Positions 25,988 to 34,432 of a DNA stretch of 64,000 nucleotides are shown here, in pieces (positions within the stretch are counted from its first letter, which is position 1; each line of letters opens with the position of its first letter). The notes beneath the pieces were generated by a model. It made no database searches and was not told the origin of the DNA. It saw nothing but the letters and a program-made list of their open reading frames with translations. The position numbers and the translations under genes are program-made. Source of the stretch: Paraburkholderia sp041321145 (GTDB lineage: Bacteria; Pseudomonadota; Gammaproteobacteria; Burkholderiales; Burkholderiaceae); NCBI RefSeq assembly GCF_041321145.1, contig NZ_JBGGWA010000006.1, forward strand, positions 62,001 through 126,000, written 5' to 3'.

Positions 25988-26164
25988 CCATACGGCGGTG
26001 GCGCCAAGGCCCTGGATATAGGCGATTTTCTGCTCGATGCCGCGGATGTCGCCGCCGCTGTATTTCGACTTCACGAGCGGGGCGAATTCGCCGACGCCCA
26101 GATTGTCGTTGCTCAGGTCGGCGTCGTGGAAGCGGTCGGGCACGCCAAGGCTACCGATCGGTAG
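25988..26164 (-). pseudogene. Fragment of a GH13 alpha-amylase-like gene
   Basis: About 59 codons read LGVPDRFHDADLSNDNLGVG, then KYSGGDIRGIEQKIAYIQGL and GATAVW. This is the beta1-alpha1-beta2 part of the catalytic barrel of alpha-amylases (the family pattern D-R-F-x-D-G-D...GGDLxGIxxKLxYLxxLGxTAIW). Both ends are missing: upstream lacks a signal peptide and downstream the sequence loses similarity after the Trp and runs toward the EF-hand gene. It is a decayed remnant in the promoter region of the RND operon. Confidence 0.6.
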
Positions 26165-26235
26165 CTTGTGTTTTACGACATGATTCTTACAGCCACGGAT
26201 GCGGCCCGGGCTCGCTATTTGCCTCCGGCTACGCA

Positions 26236-26307
26236 TTACGCGGATTCGCGCAGATAAAGCACGATGCCCTCCCAAGGCTCGCGGATTTTCAAGGACGTCC
26301 GTGCAAA
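26236..26307 (-). pseudogene. Possible C-terminal remnant of a second glycosidase-type gene
   Basis: The 3' end of an open frame reads TSLKIREPWEGIVLYLRES and then stops. Endings of the form 'PWE-x-hydrophobic-LxL' close the C-terminal beta-sandwich domain of many GH13 enzymes. It lies upstream of the N-terminal-type amylase fragment, so the two would be pieces of different genes or rearranged ones. The rest of 26308-26632 holds no gene that I can support. Confidence 0.25.
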
Positions 26308-26632
26308 AAAGGGCGATCCGCGTCCACGAGAACCTTTCGGACCCGGTGACGCAACACCCAGGTGGCTCGGCGAGGCCAAGCGCGAAGCACGTCTAGCGTC
26401 GGCCAGATTCACTGTCCCGCACCAATGCTCAAGCCGGCTGGCGCTCATATATCAGACGAATAGAAAACGAGCGGGAAGTCGACATTCCCGTCTCCTTCGC
26501 GGGGGGCGGAACGGCGCTTGCTTCGTTCCGTTCTACCACCGGCGTGTCCATTCGTTGGACATATCTGTCCAACTCCCGGACTCCCACTCGCGATTTTTTA
26601 TTGCCCATCAACCTATGTTTCAGGACCACTAG

Positions 26633-26878
26633 ATGAGCTATCAAGACATAGACAAAGAAATTGCCCACCTCGAATTCGTGTTCGGGGTGATTTCCCCCCA
26701 CGATCGCATTCCTCTGACTTATTGGCGCAATCGCCTGCGCGCGTTTCCCAAAATGTTGCTGATGCCGACGCAACGGGCCCGTCTCGCGCGGCTCGAAGCA
26801 GCATTGCGCTCGCTCGAACACTCTGCGCACAAGCAGGCCGCCGAACTGCCGATGCGTTCGACGGGCACGCGGCCATGA
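26633..26878 (+). CDS. Small conserved-looking protein upstream of the FNT transporter, function unknown
   Basis: 81 aa, soluble, rich in Arg and Leu, with YWRNRLRAFPKMLLMPTQRARLARLEAALRSLE suggesting helices. AGGA lies 8 bp before ATG 26633. Its stop overlaps the start of the FNT gene (ATGA), so the two are translationally coupled and this protein may regulate or assist the channel. No family recognised. Confidence 0.6.
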   Translation: MSYQDIDKEIAHLEFVFGVISPHDRIPLTYWRNRLRAFPKMLLMPTQRARLARLEAALRSLEHSAHKQAAELPMRSTGTRP

Positions 26879-27783
26879 CTGAGGCTTTGAAAGAGAAGCC
26901 TGAAGAAACGGCTGACGAAACCGCCAGCGGCAAGCCCGCGCGCGCCCAGGATGCCGGCGCCGATTCACCGCATCTGGACGAAGGCGAACAGGATCAGGCC
27001 GCGCAACACACCGCGCCAGAAGCACTCGTGTTGCATGAAATCGTCCGGCAGGAAGGCGAAGCCGCACTGGAAAGGACCATTGGCGCGCTGATCTGGTCTT
27101 CGCTGGCGGCCGGTTTGTCGATGGGCTTTTCGCTTCTCACCCAGGCAGTGCTGGAAGCCGGACTGCCGGACACGCCGTGGCGTCATCTGGTGTCGAGCTT
27201 CGGCTACTCGATGGGCTTCGTGCTGGTCATCATGGGACGGCAACAGTTGTTTACTGAAAGCACCTTGACGGTGGTGCTGCCCGTGTTGACGCGGCGCGAT
27301 CCGTTCACGATTCTCAAAGCCTTGCGTCTGTGGGTCGTGGTGCTGACGTTCAATCTGATCAGCACGTGGATCTTCGCCGCCATGCTTCGGATTCCCGATG
27401 TATTTTCACCCAACGTGGTGGCCGCACTCGGCGACGTATCGCGTGCGGCGCTCGGCTCGGAAAACGCGCTGCCGACTGTCGTGCGCGCAATCTTCGCCGG
27501 CTGGCTGATCGCGCTGATGGTGTGGCTGTTGCCGAGCGCGCGCTCCGGCCGCCTGTTGACGGTGTTGCTGATCACGTATGTGGTGGCCGTGACGCGGCTG
27601 TCGCACATCATCGCCGGTTCCACGGAAGTGGCTTATGCGTTCTTCGCCGGCGACGCCAGCTTGCACGAGTACTTTTTCCGCTTTCTGCTGCCGACGCTCG
27701 CGGGCAACATCATCGGCGGGATGTCGCTGGTGGCACTGCTCAATCATGCCGCCATCGCGCCGGAGATCAGCGGCAAGCGCTGA
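26875..27783 (+). CDS. Formate/nitrite-type (FNT family) transporter
   Basis: 302 aa from ATG 26875. A hydrophilic acidic N-terminal tail of about 75 residues precedes six membrane helices. FNT features: AAGLSMGFSLLTQAVLEAGLP, GYSMGFVLVIMGRQQLFTES (the family GFxLVxxGxxxLFTE element), LLITYVVAVTRLSHIIAGS, and LAGNIIGGMSLVALLNHA. It resembles the YfdC-like subgroup more than FocA or NirC because of the long N-tail. It would pass small monovalent anions across the inner membrane. An upstream in-frame extension to 26518 is not coding. Confidence 0.85.
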   Translation: MTEALKEKPEETADETASGKPARAQDAGADSPHLDEGEQDQAAQHTAPEALVLHEIVRQEGEAALERTIGALIWSSLAAGLSMGFSLLTQAVLEAGLPDTPWRHLVSSFGYSMGFVLVIMGRQQLFTESTLTVVLPVLTRRDPFTILKALRLWVVVLTFNLISTWIFAAMLRIPDVFSPNVVAALGDVSRAALGSENALPTVVRAIFAGWLIALMVWLLPSARSGRLLTVLLITYVVAVTRLSHIIAGSTEVAYAFFAGDASLHEYFFRFLLPTLAGNIIGGMSLVALLNHAAIAPEISGKR

Positions 27784-27835
27784 GCGAGAATCGGCACACA
27801 CGCAACAACTCAAGCCGCCGCCGCGCGTTACCCGC

Positions 27836-29086
27836 TCATCCGATCAGAATCCGCGCGGCGAGCGCCAACACGAGGGCCGGCAGCATCACCACCACGCCCA
27901 CTTTCAGAAACTTCATAAAGCTCACATCTTCGCCTTCGCGGCGAATCGCATTGAGCCAGAGAATCGTTGCGAGCGAGCCGGTGATCGACAGGTTCGGGCC
28001 GAGATCGACGCCGATCAGCAGCGCATCGATCACGCGCTCCGGACTGTGCGCCTTGATCACGGTCGAACTGGCGATCAGTCCGGCCGGCAGGTTGTTCATG
28101 AGATTGCTGCCGAACGCGATGATGGTGCCGGCCCAGCCGGCCGTCGCCAGTTCGCTGTGTTGCGTGGCCCGCTGCACCAGCGCGACCAGCGCCTTGATGA
28201 CGCCGGTGTGATCGAGCATCTCGACCAGCACGAACAACGCGGCGACGAGGGGCAGCACGCTCCATGAGATTTCCCTGATCATCGGCAGCGGCGACTTGCG
28301 CTCCTGGATCAGCACGACCGCGACGGTCAGCGCGCCGAGTATCGCGGTGGGCAGCCCGAGCGGCACGTCGTATGCGGAGACAGTCAGCAACACGACGGCC
28401 GTCACCGCGATGCCCGCGAGCGCCACGCGCCCGCTCGGCGACAACGCGAGCGGTTCGAGATCCGCCTCGCACGAACCGGCGAGCGCTTCGCGCTGGGTCC
28501 AGCGCAACATGAGATAAGTCGCGACGATCGACAGCAGCGAAGGCAGCGTGAAGCGCATCAGCCACGGGCCGAGCGCGGGCGTGTGATTGCCGTACAGCAC
28601 GATGTTGGCCGGGTTCGAGATCGGCAGGACGAAACTCGCGGCGTTCGCGATGAACGCGCAGACGAACAGCAAGGGTAGCGGATGCGTCTTCGCTTTCCTG
28701 GCGGCGGCAAACACGGCTGGCGTGAGGACGACGGCGGCGGCATCGTTCGAGAGAAAGGCGGTGATGACCACGCCGACCAGATAGACCAGCAGGAAGAGCT
28801 TTCTCGGCGAGCCCTTGGCGTGATTGACCGCGAGTACGGCGACCCAGTCGAACAGGCCTTCGCGGCGGCCCACTTCCGAGAGCAGCATCATGCCGAAGAG
28901 GAACAGATAGACGTCGGTGCCTTTGCCGACGGCTTCTATGGCCAGGTGCAGGGGCAGAAGGCCCAGCGACACAAGTAATAGCGCGCCTGCGACGGCCCAG
29001 ACGGCCTCAGGCCATTTGAACGGGCGGGTAATGACGCCGGCCGTGGCGGCTGCGGCGATACCCCAAGATAGGAAAACGGAATTCAC
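27836..29086 (-). CDS. ArsB/NhaD-type inner-membrane anion transporter
   Basis: About 416 aa from GTG 29086, with AGGA 8 bp upstream; an in-frame extension to 29191 is possible but unlikely. Eleven or so membrane segments. Family segments: YLFLFGMMLLSEVGRREGLF, FLSNDAAAVVLTPAVFAA, FVLPISNPANIVLYG, and FGSNLMNNLPAGLIAS with GVDLGPNLSITGSLATILW. This is the ArsB / ion-transporter superfamily signature with the paired NDAAAVVL and GPNLS elements. No arsR, arsC or other ars gene is nearby, so arsenite is not certain as the substrate. Confidence 0.8.
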   Translation of the reverse strand: MNSVFLSWGIAAAATAGVITRPFKWPEAVWAVAGALLLVSLGLLPLHLAIEAVGKGTDVYLFLFGMMLLSEVGRREGLFDWVAVLAVNHAKGSPRKLFLLVYLVGVVITAFLSNDAAAVVLTPAVFAAARKAKTHPLPLLFVCAFIANAASFVLPISNPANIVLYGNHTPALGPWLMRFTLPSLLSIVATYLMLRWTQREALAGSCEADLEPLALSPSGRVALAGIAVTAVVLLTVSAYDVPLGLPTAILGALTVAVVLIQERKSPLPMIREISWSVLPLVAALFVLVEMLDHTGVIKALVALVQRATQHSELATAGWAGTIIAFGSNLMNNLPAGLIASSTVIKAHSPERVIDALLIGVDLGPNLSITGSLATILWLNAIRREGEDVSFMKFLKVGVVVMLPALVLALAARILIG

Positions 29087-29201
29087 CCAATGAGTCCTGG
29101 ATTCTGATTGCGCGCGAGGGCGATGGCGGAGTGGCAGCATACCCCATGGTCGAAGTGACCAGGGATAGGGCCGCAAATTGTATGCCAACACTCCGGGTCG
29201 C

Positions 29202-29219
29202 CCCCGGGGCGCCCCGGGG
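29202..29219. repeat. Perfect 18-bp GC-only palindrome
   Basis: CCCCGGGGCGCCCCGGGG is its own reverse complement and lies between the start of the ArsB-type gene and a small minus-strand frame. As RNA it would form a very stable hairpin and could terminate minus-strand transcription from 29231-29494 or block transcription in either direction. Confidence 0.5.
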
Positions 29220-29230
29220 CGCTCCTTTAC

Positions 29231-29494
29231 TCAGCCGCCCGTCAGCGAACGGAAATCATCCACGCTTTCCGTATAAGTCCCCTGCTGCCCATTCGACGTC
29301 CCCGTGATGCCGACTGTCGACGCGTCCCTGGCCCGGCCATTGCCGGCGCCGTCACCATCCGCTTCAGGATCGGCGCGCGGAATGGTGACGCAGTACCTTG
29401 CCCCGGCGGCGCAAGGTACTATTACGGTTTGACGTCGGGCGCGCGGCGATTCACCGTTCGCGCATCCTGACACCCGACGCAGCAAGCCACGCAA
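29231..29494 (-). CDS. Doubtful small frame, function unknown
   Basis: 87 codons, ending in a polar GITGTSNGQQGTYTESVDDF segment followed by RSLTGG and stop. The GC-rich palindrome at 29202-29219 lies just after the stop, as a terminator would, but no ribosome site or recognised domain supports the start. It could be a real short gene, a remnant, or chance. The rest of 29087-29564 shows only this and the hairpin at 29393-29421. Confidence 0.25.
   Translation of the reverse strand: MRGLLRRVSGCANGESPRARRQTVIVPCAAGARYCVTIPRADPEADGDGAGNGRARDASTVGITGTSNGQQGTYTESVDDFRSLTGG
29393..29421. repeat. Hairpin with a perfect 10-bp stem
   Basis: AGTACCTTGC (29393-29402), a 9-nt GC-rich loop, GCAAGGTACT (29412-29421). 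It lies upstream of dinB on the plus strand, with no T-run on either side. It may be a small mobile palindrome or a regulatory hairpin. Confidence 0.45.
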
Positions 29495-29564
29495 TGGGGC
29501 AGCACCGGCAAGCGCATCGCGCTGTTACGCCTGGCTGCCCACGCCGTCATCCGATCCGCCATCC

Positions 29565-30731
29565 ATGAGTTCTACAAGCCGCCACATCGCGCACCTGGAC
29601 ATGGACGCGTTCTACGCGTCCGTCGAGCTTTTGCGCTATCCCGAACTGCGCGGCAAAGCGGTGGTGATTGGCGGCGGCCGCAATGGCGTGCCGCAAACGC
29701 TTGAAGACGGCAGCCGCCGCTTTGCGAAGCTGCGCGATTACGCGGGCCGCGGCGTGGTGACTACGTCCACCTACGAAGCCCGCGCGCTCGGCGTGTTCTC
29801 CGCGATGGGCATGATGAAAGCGGCCGTGCTCGCGCCCGACGCGATTTTGCTGCCCACGGATTTCGAATCGTATCGTCACTACTCGCGCCTGTTCAAAGCA
29901 GCGGTGGCCACGTTCACGGACCAGATCGAAGATCGCGGCATCGACGAAATCTATATCGATCTCACCGAGTTGCCCGGCGAGCCGGGCGAGATCGCCGCGC
30001 GCATCAAGCAGGCAGTCAATCACGCCACCGGCCTCACCTGCTCCATTTGCGTGGCGCCGAACAAGCTGCTGGCGAAGATCGGCTCGGAACTCGACAAACC
30101 CGACGGCCTCACGATCCTGACACCCGCGGACGTCCCCTTGCGCGTCTGGCCACTGCCGGTGCGCAAGGTCAACGGGATCGGCCCCAAGGCGGCCGAAAAA
30201 CTCACCGCGCTCGGCCTCGCCACCGTCGGCGATCTGGCCGCGGCGGACGCGGGGCTGTTGCAGGACAACTTCGGGCGCAGCTACTCGGCGTGGCTCATGC
30301 AAGTCGCGCAGGGCTACGACGAGCGGCCGGTGGTGGTCGAATCGGAGCCGAAGTCCATGAGCCGGGAGACCACGTTCGAGCGCGATCTGCATCCGCGCCA
30401 CGATCGCCCTGCGCTGTCCAGTTCGTTTACCGGCTTATGCGTGCGGGTCGCGGAAGATCTCGTGCGTAAGGGGTATGTGGGCCGCACCGTGGGCATCAAG
30501 CTGCGCTATGACGATTTCCGCACGGTCACGCGCGACCTGACCCTGGACGAGCCGACCGCCGACGCAGCCGAAATACGGCGCGCCGCAACCGAATGCCTGC
30601 GACGGGTGGAATTGACCCGCAAGCTGCGTCTGCTGGGTGTGCGCGTGAGCGCATTGACGCCCCTCAACGCGCAACCGGTCAAGCAGCGTCTACCGGTTCA
30701 GGCCGACTTGCCTTTTGCCAGCGACGAGTAA
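29565..30731 (+). CDS. dinB: DNA polymerase IV (Y-family translesion polymerase)
   Basis: 388 aa. Catalytic motifs of Y-family polymerases are complete: HLDMDAFYASVE at the N-terminus and DRGIDEIYIDLT (about 125-136). SICVAPNKLLAKIGSELDKPDG and VNGIGPKAAEKLTALGLAT (helix-hairpin-helix) also match. A longer segment (NGVPQTLEDGSRRFAKLRDYAG) between the first motifs is an insertion compared with E. coli DinB. The end reads QADLPF, which fits the sliding-clamp-binding pattern QxxLxF. It copies damaged DNA. Its last 34 bp overlap the 3' end of the converging sensor kinase gene. Confidence 0.93.
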   Translation: MSSTSRHIAHLDMDAFYASVELLRYPELRGKAVVIGGGRNGVPQTLEDGSRRFAKLRDYAGRGVVTTSTYEARALGVFSAMGMMKAAVLAPDAILLPTDFESYRHYSRLFKAAVATFTDQIEDRGIDEIYIDLTELPGEPGEIAARIKQAVNHATGLTCSICVAPNKLLAKIGSELDKPDGLTILTPADVPLRVWPLPVRKVNGIGPKAAEKLTALGLATVGDLAAADAGLLQDNFGRSYSAWLMQVAQGYDERPVVVESEPKSMSRETTFERDLHPRHDRPALSSSFTGLCVRVAEDLVRKGYVGRTVGIKLRYDDFRTVTRDLTLDEPTADAAEIRRAATECLRRVELTRKLRLLGVRVSALTPLNAQPVKQRLPVQADLPFASDE

Positions 30732-32152
30732 CCGCCTGAGTCCGCCGTCACGCCGGCGCTCGAATGCGCCACGGGCATGCCGCTGTCCACTCGCGACGCG
30801 GCGATGGAAAACGCAAACGTATTGATCCCGTTCGTGCTTTCCGCCGACACCGTACCGCGATGCATCTCCGCAATCGCCTTCACGATCGCGAGACCCAATC
30901 CGTGGTTTTCGCGGCTATTGGTGCGGGATACTTCCGCGCGGTAGAACCGGTCGAACAGATGTTCGAGCACGGCCGGCTCGATCGGCTCGCCGGGGTTGGC
31001 CACCGCGACTCGCAGTTGATCCTCGTCACGCGTGATCGTCACGGTTATGACGGCACCTGGCGCGCAGTGCTGGATCGCGTTCATCAACAGATTCGCGCAG
31101 GCGCGGCCGAACAGCGAGCGGTTCACGCGCGCCACAGCGTCGCCGCGCAACTGCGCATGCACGCGCGCTTCCTCCAGCAGAATCTCCAGAAACTCCAGCG
31201 TATGCGCGACTTCCGCCGCCAGCGACAGTTCGACGAGGCCCGTCGCACGCTCGCCCTGATCGGCGCGGGCAAGGAACAGCATGTCGTTGATGATCGCGCG
31301 CATGCGCTCGAACTCTTCAAGATTCGATTGCAACGTATGGCGCAGATCGTCGACGGAGCGATTGCGCGTCAACGCCACTTCGGTCTGGCCGATCAGAATC
31401 GTGACCGGCGTGCGCAGTTCATGGGCCACGTCCGCATTGAATGATTCGAGCCGGCCATATGCGCCGTCCAGACGTTCCAGCGCGCCGTTGAACGAGTTGG
31501 CCAGATCGTTCAGTTCGAACGGCAGCGAAGCGGTGTTCAGGCGCTGCGAGCGGTTGTTCGGGCTCACGGCGGAGGCATCTTTCGTCAAGCGCGTCAGCGG
31601 CGCGAGGCCGAGCCGCGTAACCGAGTAACTGAGCAGCAGCACGGCGAAACTACCCAACGCCGACAGCGCGGCCAGCGCCAGGCCGAACACGCGCATGGTG
31701 CCGACGTTGGGCGAATAGCTGGCAGCCACCTGCAATTGCACCTCTGGGCGCCCGGCGTAGGCCGGCATCGTCACCGTGGCGGTCAGCATGTCCTGGCCGC
31801 CGCCGGGCGGCGTAACGCGCGCGTAGCCGCCTGGCCAGCGCTTCACCACGGAACCTTCGACCGGTTTGCTGTAATGAAAATACGGATCGGTGCTGGACAC
31901 CGAATACACCGTGCTGCCGTCCTGCGGCGTCATGTCGGTGAGCTTTTCGCGGGCCATGCGCCATTTTTCCGGCGTCACCGCGTGATAGACGATCATGCGT
32001 GCGATCTGCGCACGGTCGTCGAGCGATTCGCGCAGGTGGTGCTCCAGCTGTGTGCGCAACACCAGAAACAGTCCCGAGCCGACCAGCGTGAACACGAACA
32101 GCGCAACGAGTGCGAACATCGACGCAAGACGGCGGGCGATCGAACGGTTCAT
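30698..32152 (-). CDS. Heavy-metal-type sensor histidine kinase (CusS/IrlS-like)
   Basis: 484 aa. TM1 at about 11-33, periplasmic domain about 35-150, TM2 about 153-178, HAMP, HisKA with His 244 in FNADVAHELRTPVTIL, then HATPase with NLLMNAIQHC, and NHGLGLAIVKAIAEMH. The FNADVAHELRTP form and the TILIGQTEVAL context are typical of the CusS/CzcS/IrlS group. It is last in the second RND operon, overlaps its response regulator by ATGA, and runs 34 bp into the 3' end of dinB on the other strand. The tail after about residue 450 is long and unconserved. Confidence 0.9.
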   Translation of the reverse strand: MNRSIARRLASMFALVALFVFTLVGSGLFLVLRTQLEHHLRESLDDRAQIARMIVYHAVTPEKWRMAREKLTDMTPQDGSTVYSVSSTDPYFHYSKPVEGSVVKRWPGGYARVTPPGGGQDMLTATVTMPAYAGRPEVQLQVAASYSPNVGTMRVFGLALAALSALGSFAVLLLSYSVTRLGLAPLTRLTKDASAVSPNNRSQRLNTASLPFELNDLANSFNGALERLDGAYGRLESFNADVAHELRTPVTILIGQTEVALTRNRSVDDLRHTLQSNLEEFERMRAIINDMLFLARADQGERATGLVELSLAAEVAHTLEFLEILLEEARVHAQLRGDAVARVNRSLFGRACANLLMNAIQHCAPGAVITVTITRDEDQLRVAVANPGEPIEPAVLEHLFDRFYRAEVSRTNSRENHGLGLAIVKAIAEMHRGTVSAESTNGINTFAFSIAASRVDSGMPVAHSSAGVTADSGGYSSLAKGKSA

Positions 32153-32835
32153 GATGGCTCGGCCTCCTCACGCACTTCGAGCACGTAGCCCATGCCGCGC
32201 ACGGTGTGCAGCAGCTTCGAGGGAAACGGGCCGTCGAGCTTGGCGCGCAATCGTTTGATCGCGGTTTCGACCACGTTCGTGTGGCTGTCGAAGTTGACGT
32301 CCCACACGAGTTCGGTAATGGCCGTCTTCGAGAGAATGTCGCCTTGCCGGCGCGCCAGCACGCTCAGCAGCTGGAATTCCTTGGCGGTCAGATCGAGCCG
32401 CACGCCGTCGCGGGTCGCACGCCGGCCGATCAGATCGACGAACAGATCGCCCACGGAAATCAGCGTCGACTCCTGCGAACGCGTGCGGCGCGCCAGAGCG
32501 TGCAGCCGCTCGACCAGCTCGAGGAAGGAAAAGGGTTTGGTGAGGTAGTCGTCGGCGCCTTCGCGCAGACCGCGCACGCGGTCGTTCACGTGATCGCGCG
32601 CGGTCAGCATGATGACCGGTGTGGACTTGCGCATGCGCAGCGCCTTCAGCACGCTAAAGCCGTCGCGTTTGGGCAGCATGACGTCGAGGACGATGACGTC
32701 GTAATCGAATTCAGTGGCCAGATGCATGCCTTCCTCGCCGTCGAGCGCGACGTCGACCACCCATCCCTGCTCCGTCAAACCGGAGCGCAGGTAGTCCACC
32801 ACCTTATGCTCGTCTTCAACGATCAGCAATTTCAT
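32149..32835 (-). CDS. Heavy-metal-type response regulator (CusR/IrlR-like)
   Basis: 228 aa OmpR-family regulator. LLIVEDEHKVVDYLRSGL at the N-terminus, Asp 51 in VIVLDVMLPKRDGF, LTARD, DYLTKPFSFLELV; winged helix with LDLTAKEFQLLSVLARR, VWDVNFDSHTNVVETAIKRL and LLHTVRGMGYVLEVRE. These are hallmarks of the CusR/CzcR/IrlR group, which usually responds to metals and activates RND efflux. It lies 76 bp after the outer-membrane factor gene and overlaps its kinase by ATGA. Confidence 0.92.
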   Translation of the reverse strand: MKLLIVEDEHKVVDYLRSGLTEQGWVVDVALDGEEGMHLATEFDYDVIVLDVMLPKRDGFSVLKALRMRKSTPVIMLTARDHVNDRVRGLREGADDYLTKPFSFLELVERLHALARRTRSQESTLISVGDLFVDLIGRRATRDGVRLDLTAKEFQLLSVLARRQGDILSKTAITELVWDVNFDSHTNVVETAIKRLRAKLDGPFPSKLLHTVRGMGYVLEVREEAEPS

Positions 32836-32911
32836 GCGCGTCCCCTTGTCGTTGCATTATACGAAACGCCTCGCTTTCCTCTTCCTCTGCGCTGTATCCG
32901 TGTCGGGCGGC

Positions 32912-34432
32912 TCACTTTGCGGGAGCCATCGCCTCCTTCGTGTCCATCGAGTCCGTCGCGTTGCTGGGCCGCTGGGTGTCCGACAGGGCCGCGCCGGTAT
33001 CCCAGCCGCCGCCCAGCGCCTTCACCAACGAAACCGATAAAGTCATCTGCTGGCCGTGAATCTGCACGTCCTGACGCTCGCTGGTGAGCAGCGACTGCTG
33101 CGCGGTGATGACGTCGAGGTAGGCGACAAGGCCGCCCGAATAGCGGTCGTTGGCGAGCGCCAGTAGATGCTGTGCGTCGGTCACGGCCTCGCGCGACTGC
33201 TTCGCCGCGCCGTCGAGTACGGCGAGGCCGGTTATGCCGTCCTGCACCTGCTGGAATGCGTTGAGCACGGTTTGCCGGTAGTTCGCCTCGGTGGCTTTGT
33301 AGCCTTCGCTCGCATACTGGACATTCGCCGCGCGGCGGCCGCCGTCGAACAGCACCTGGCCGACCGCCGCGCCGAGCGTCCACATCAGCGTGGGCGCGCT
33401 CAGCAGGCTCGCGAACTGCGTGCTTTCCCAGCCGATGCCCGGCGTCAGCGTCAGGCTCGGGAAGAACGCCGCTTTGGCGACGCCGATCTGCGCGTTCGCC
33501 GCGGCCATCGCGCGCTCCGCCGACGCAATATCCGGGCGGCGTTGCAATACGTCGCTCGGCACGCCGAGCGGAATCGACGGCACCTGCACGTCGAGCACCT
33601 TGGGTTCGATCGCGAACTGCGGCGCGGGCACGCCGACCAGTGCGGCAATCGCATGTTCATACTGCGCGCGCTGATTCAGCAGCAGTTGCGCCTGCACGCG
33701 TGTCGAATCGAGCAGCGATTTCTGCTGCAACACGTCGAGCCCCGACACCGCACCGAGATCATGCTCGGTCGTGACGTAGTCGAGTGCCTTTTGCTGCAGT
33801 TTCACCGATTGATTCAGCACGTCGATCTCGGCGTCGAATTCACGCAGCGAGAAATAGTCGGTGGCGAGGTCGGTGGTGAGGACTAGCCGCGCGTTGGCGA
33901 GATCGTCCGCCGATTGCTGCGCGGAGGCCGTGGCGCCTTCCACTTCGCGACGTATCCGGCCGAATAGATCGGTGTCGTAGTTGATCGTCGGACCGATTTG
34001 CAGGTTGTCTTGCACCGTCGACTGGGTTGGGGTCGCGTAGTTGGTCAGCGGACGGTTTCGCGAAATCCTGAAGCGCGACCCGGCCGCGGCCAGATCGACT
34101 TCGGGAATCCGCTGCGCGCGGGTATTGGCTAGCGTCGCCTTGGCCTGCGCGTAGTGGGCGCTCGCCGCGACCAACGTCTGGTTCTGCGTCAGCGCCTGGG
34201 TTTCCAGCGTAGCGAGCGTTGGGTCGCCGAATGCGCTCCACCAGTCCGCCGAGATCGGCGCATGCGAAGGAACGGCGAGCCGCCAGTACGAATCGGTTTG
34301 CCAGGTGGGCGGCACGTCGGCTTGCGGACGCTGATAATCCGGCCCGACCGTGCACGCGGCCAGCAACGTCGCGCCCGCAGCGGCTGCAAGCGCTGTCATC
34401 GCCCGGCATGCGCCCGCCTGCCTCGCGATCAC
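32912..34432 (-). CDS. Outer-membrane factor lipoprotein of the second RND operon, NodT family
   Basis: 506 aa. Signal peptide ending LLAAC (lipobox), followed by TVGPDYQRPQ, the standard NodT/OprM opening. WWSAFGDPTL, INYDTDLFGRIRREVEG, GVPSDVLQRRPDIASAERAM and LFDGGRRAANVQYA mark the TolC-like channel. The start overlaps the adaptor stop by ATGA. It is the third transport gene of the operon, after pump and adaptor. Confidence 0.93.
   Translation of the reverse strand: MIARQAGACRAMTALAAAAGATLLAACTVGPDYQRPQADVPPTWQTDSYWRLAVPSHAPISADWWSAFGDPTLATLETQALTQNQTLVAASAHYAQAKATLANTRAQRIPEVDLAAAGSRFRISRNRPLTNYATPTQSTVQDNLQIGPTINYDTDLFGRIRREVEGATASAQQSADDLANARLVLTTDLATDYFSLREFDAEIDVLNQSVKLQQKALDYVTTEHDLGAVSGLDVLQQKSLLDSTRVQAQLLLNQRAQYEHAIAALVGVPAPQFAIEPKVLDVQVPSIPLGVPSDVLQRRPDIASAERAMAAANAQIGVAKAAFFPSLTLTPGIGWESTQFASLLSAPTLMWTLGAAVGQVLFDGGRRAANVQYASEGYKATEANYRQTVLNAFQQVQDGITGLAVLDGAAKQSREAVTDAQHLLALANDRYSGGLVAYLDVITAQQSLLTSERQDVQIHGQQMTLSVSLVKALGGGWDTGAALSDTQRPSNATDSMDTKEAMAPAK

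Noticed and set aside
25811..26275. Long N-terminal extension of the EF-hand protein
   Set aside because: The signal peptide starts at ATG 25810 with a ribosome site; the extension is the amylase fragment.
26518..26874. Extension of the FNT transporter to 26518
   Set aside because: Overlaps the small upstream gene in another frame; ATG 26875 is coupled by ATGA.
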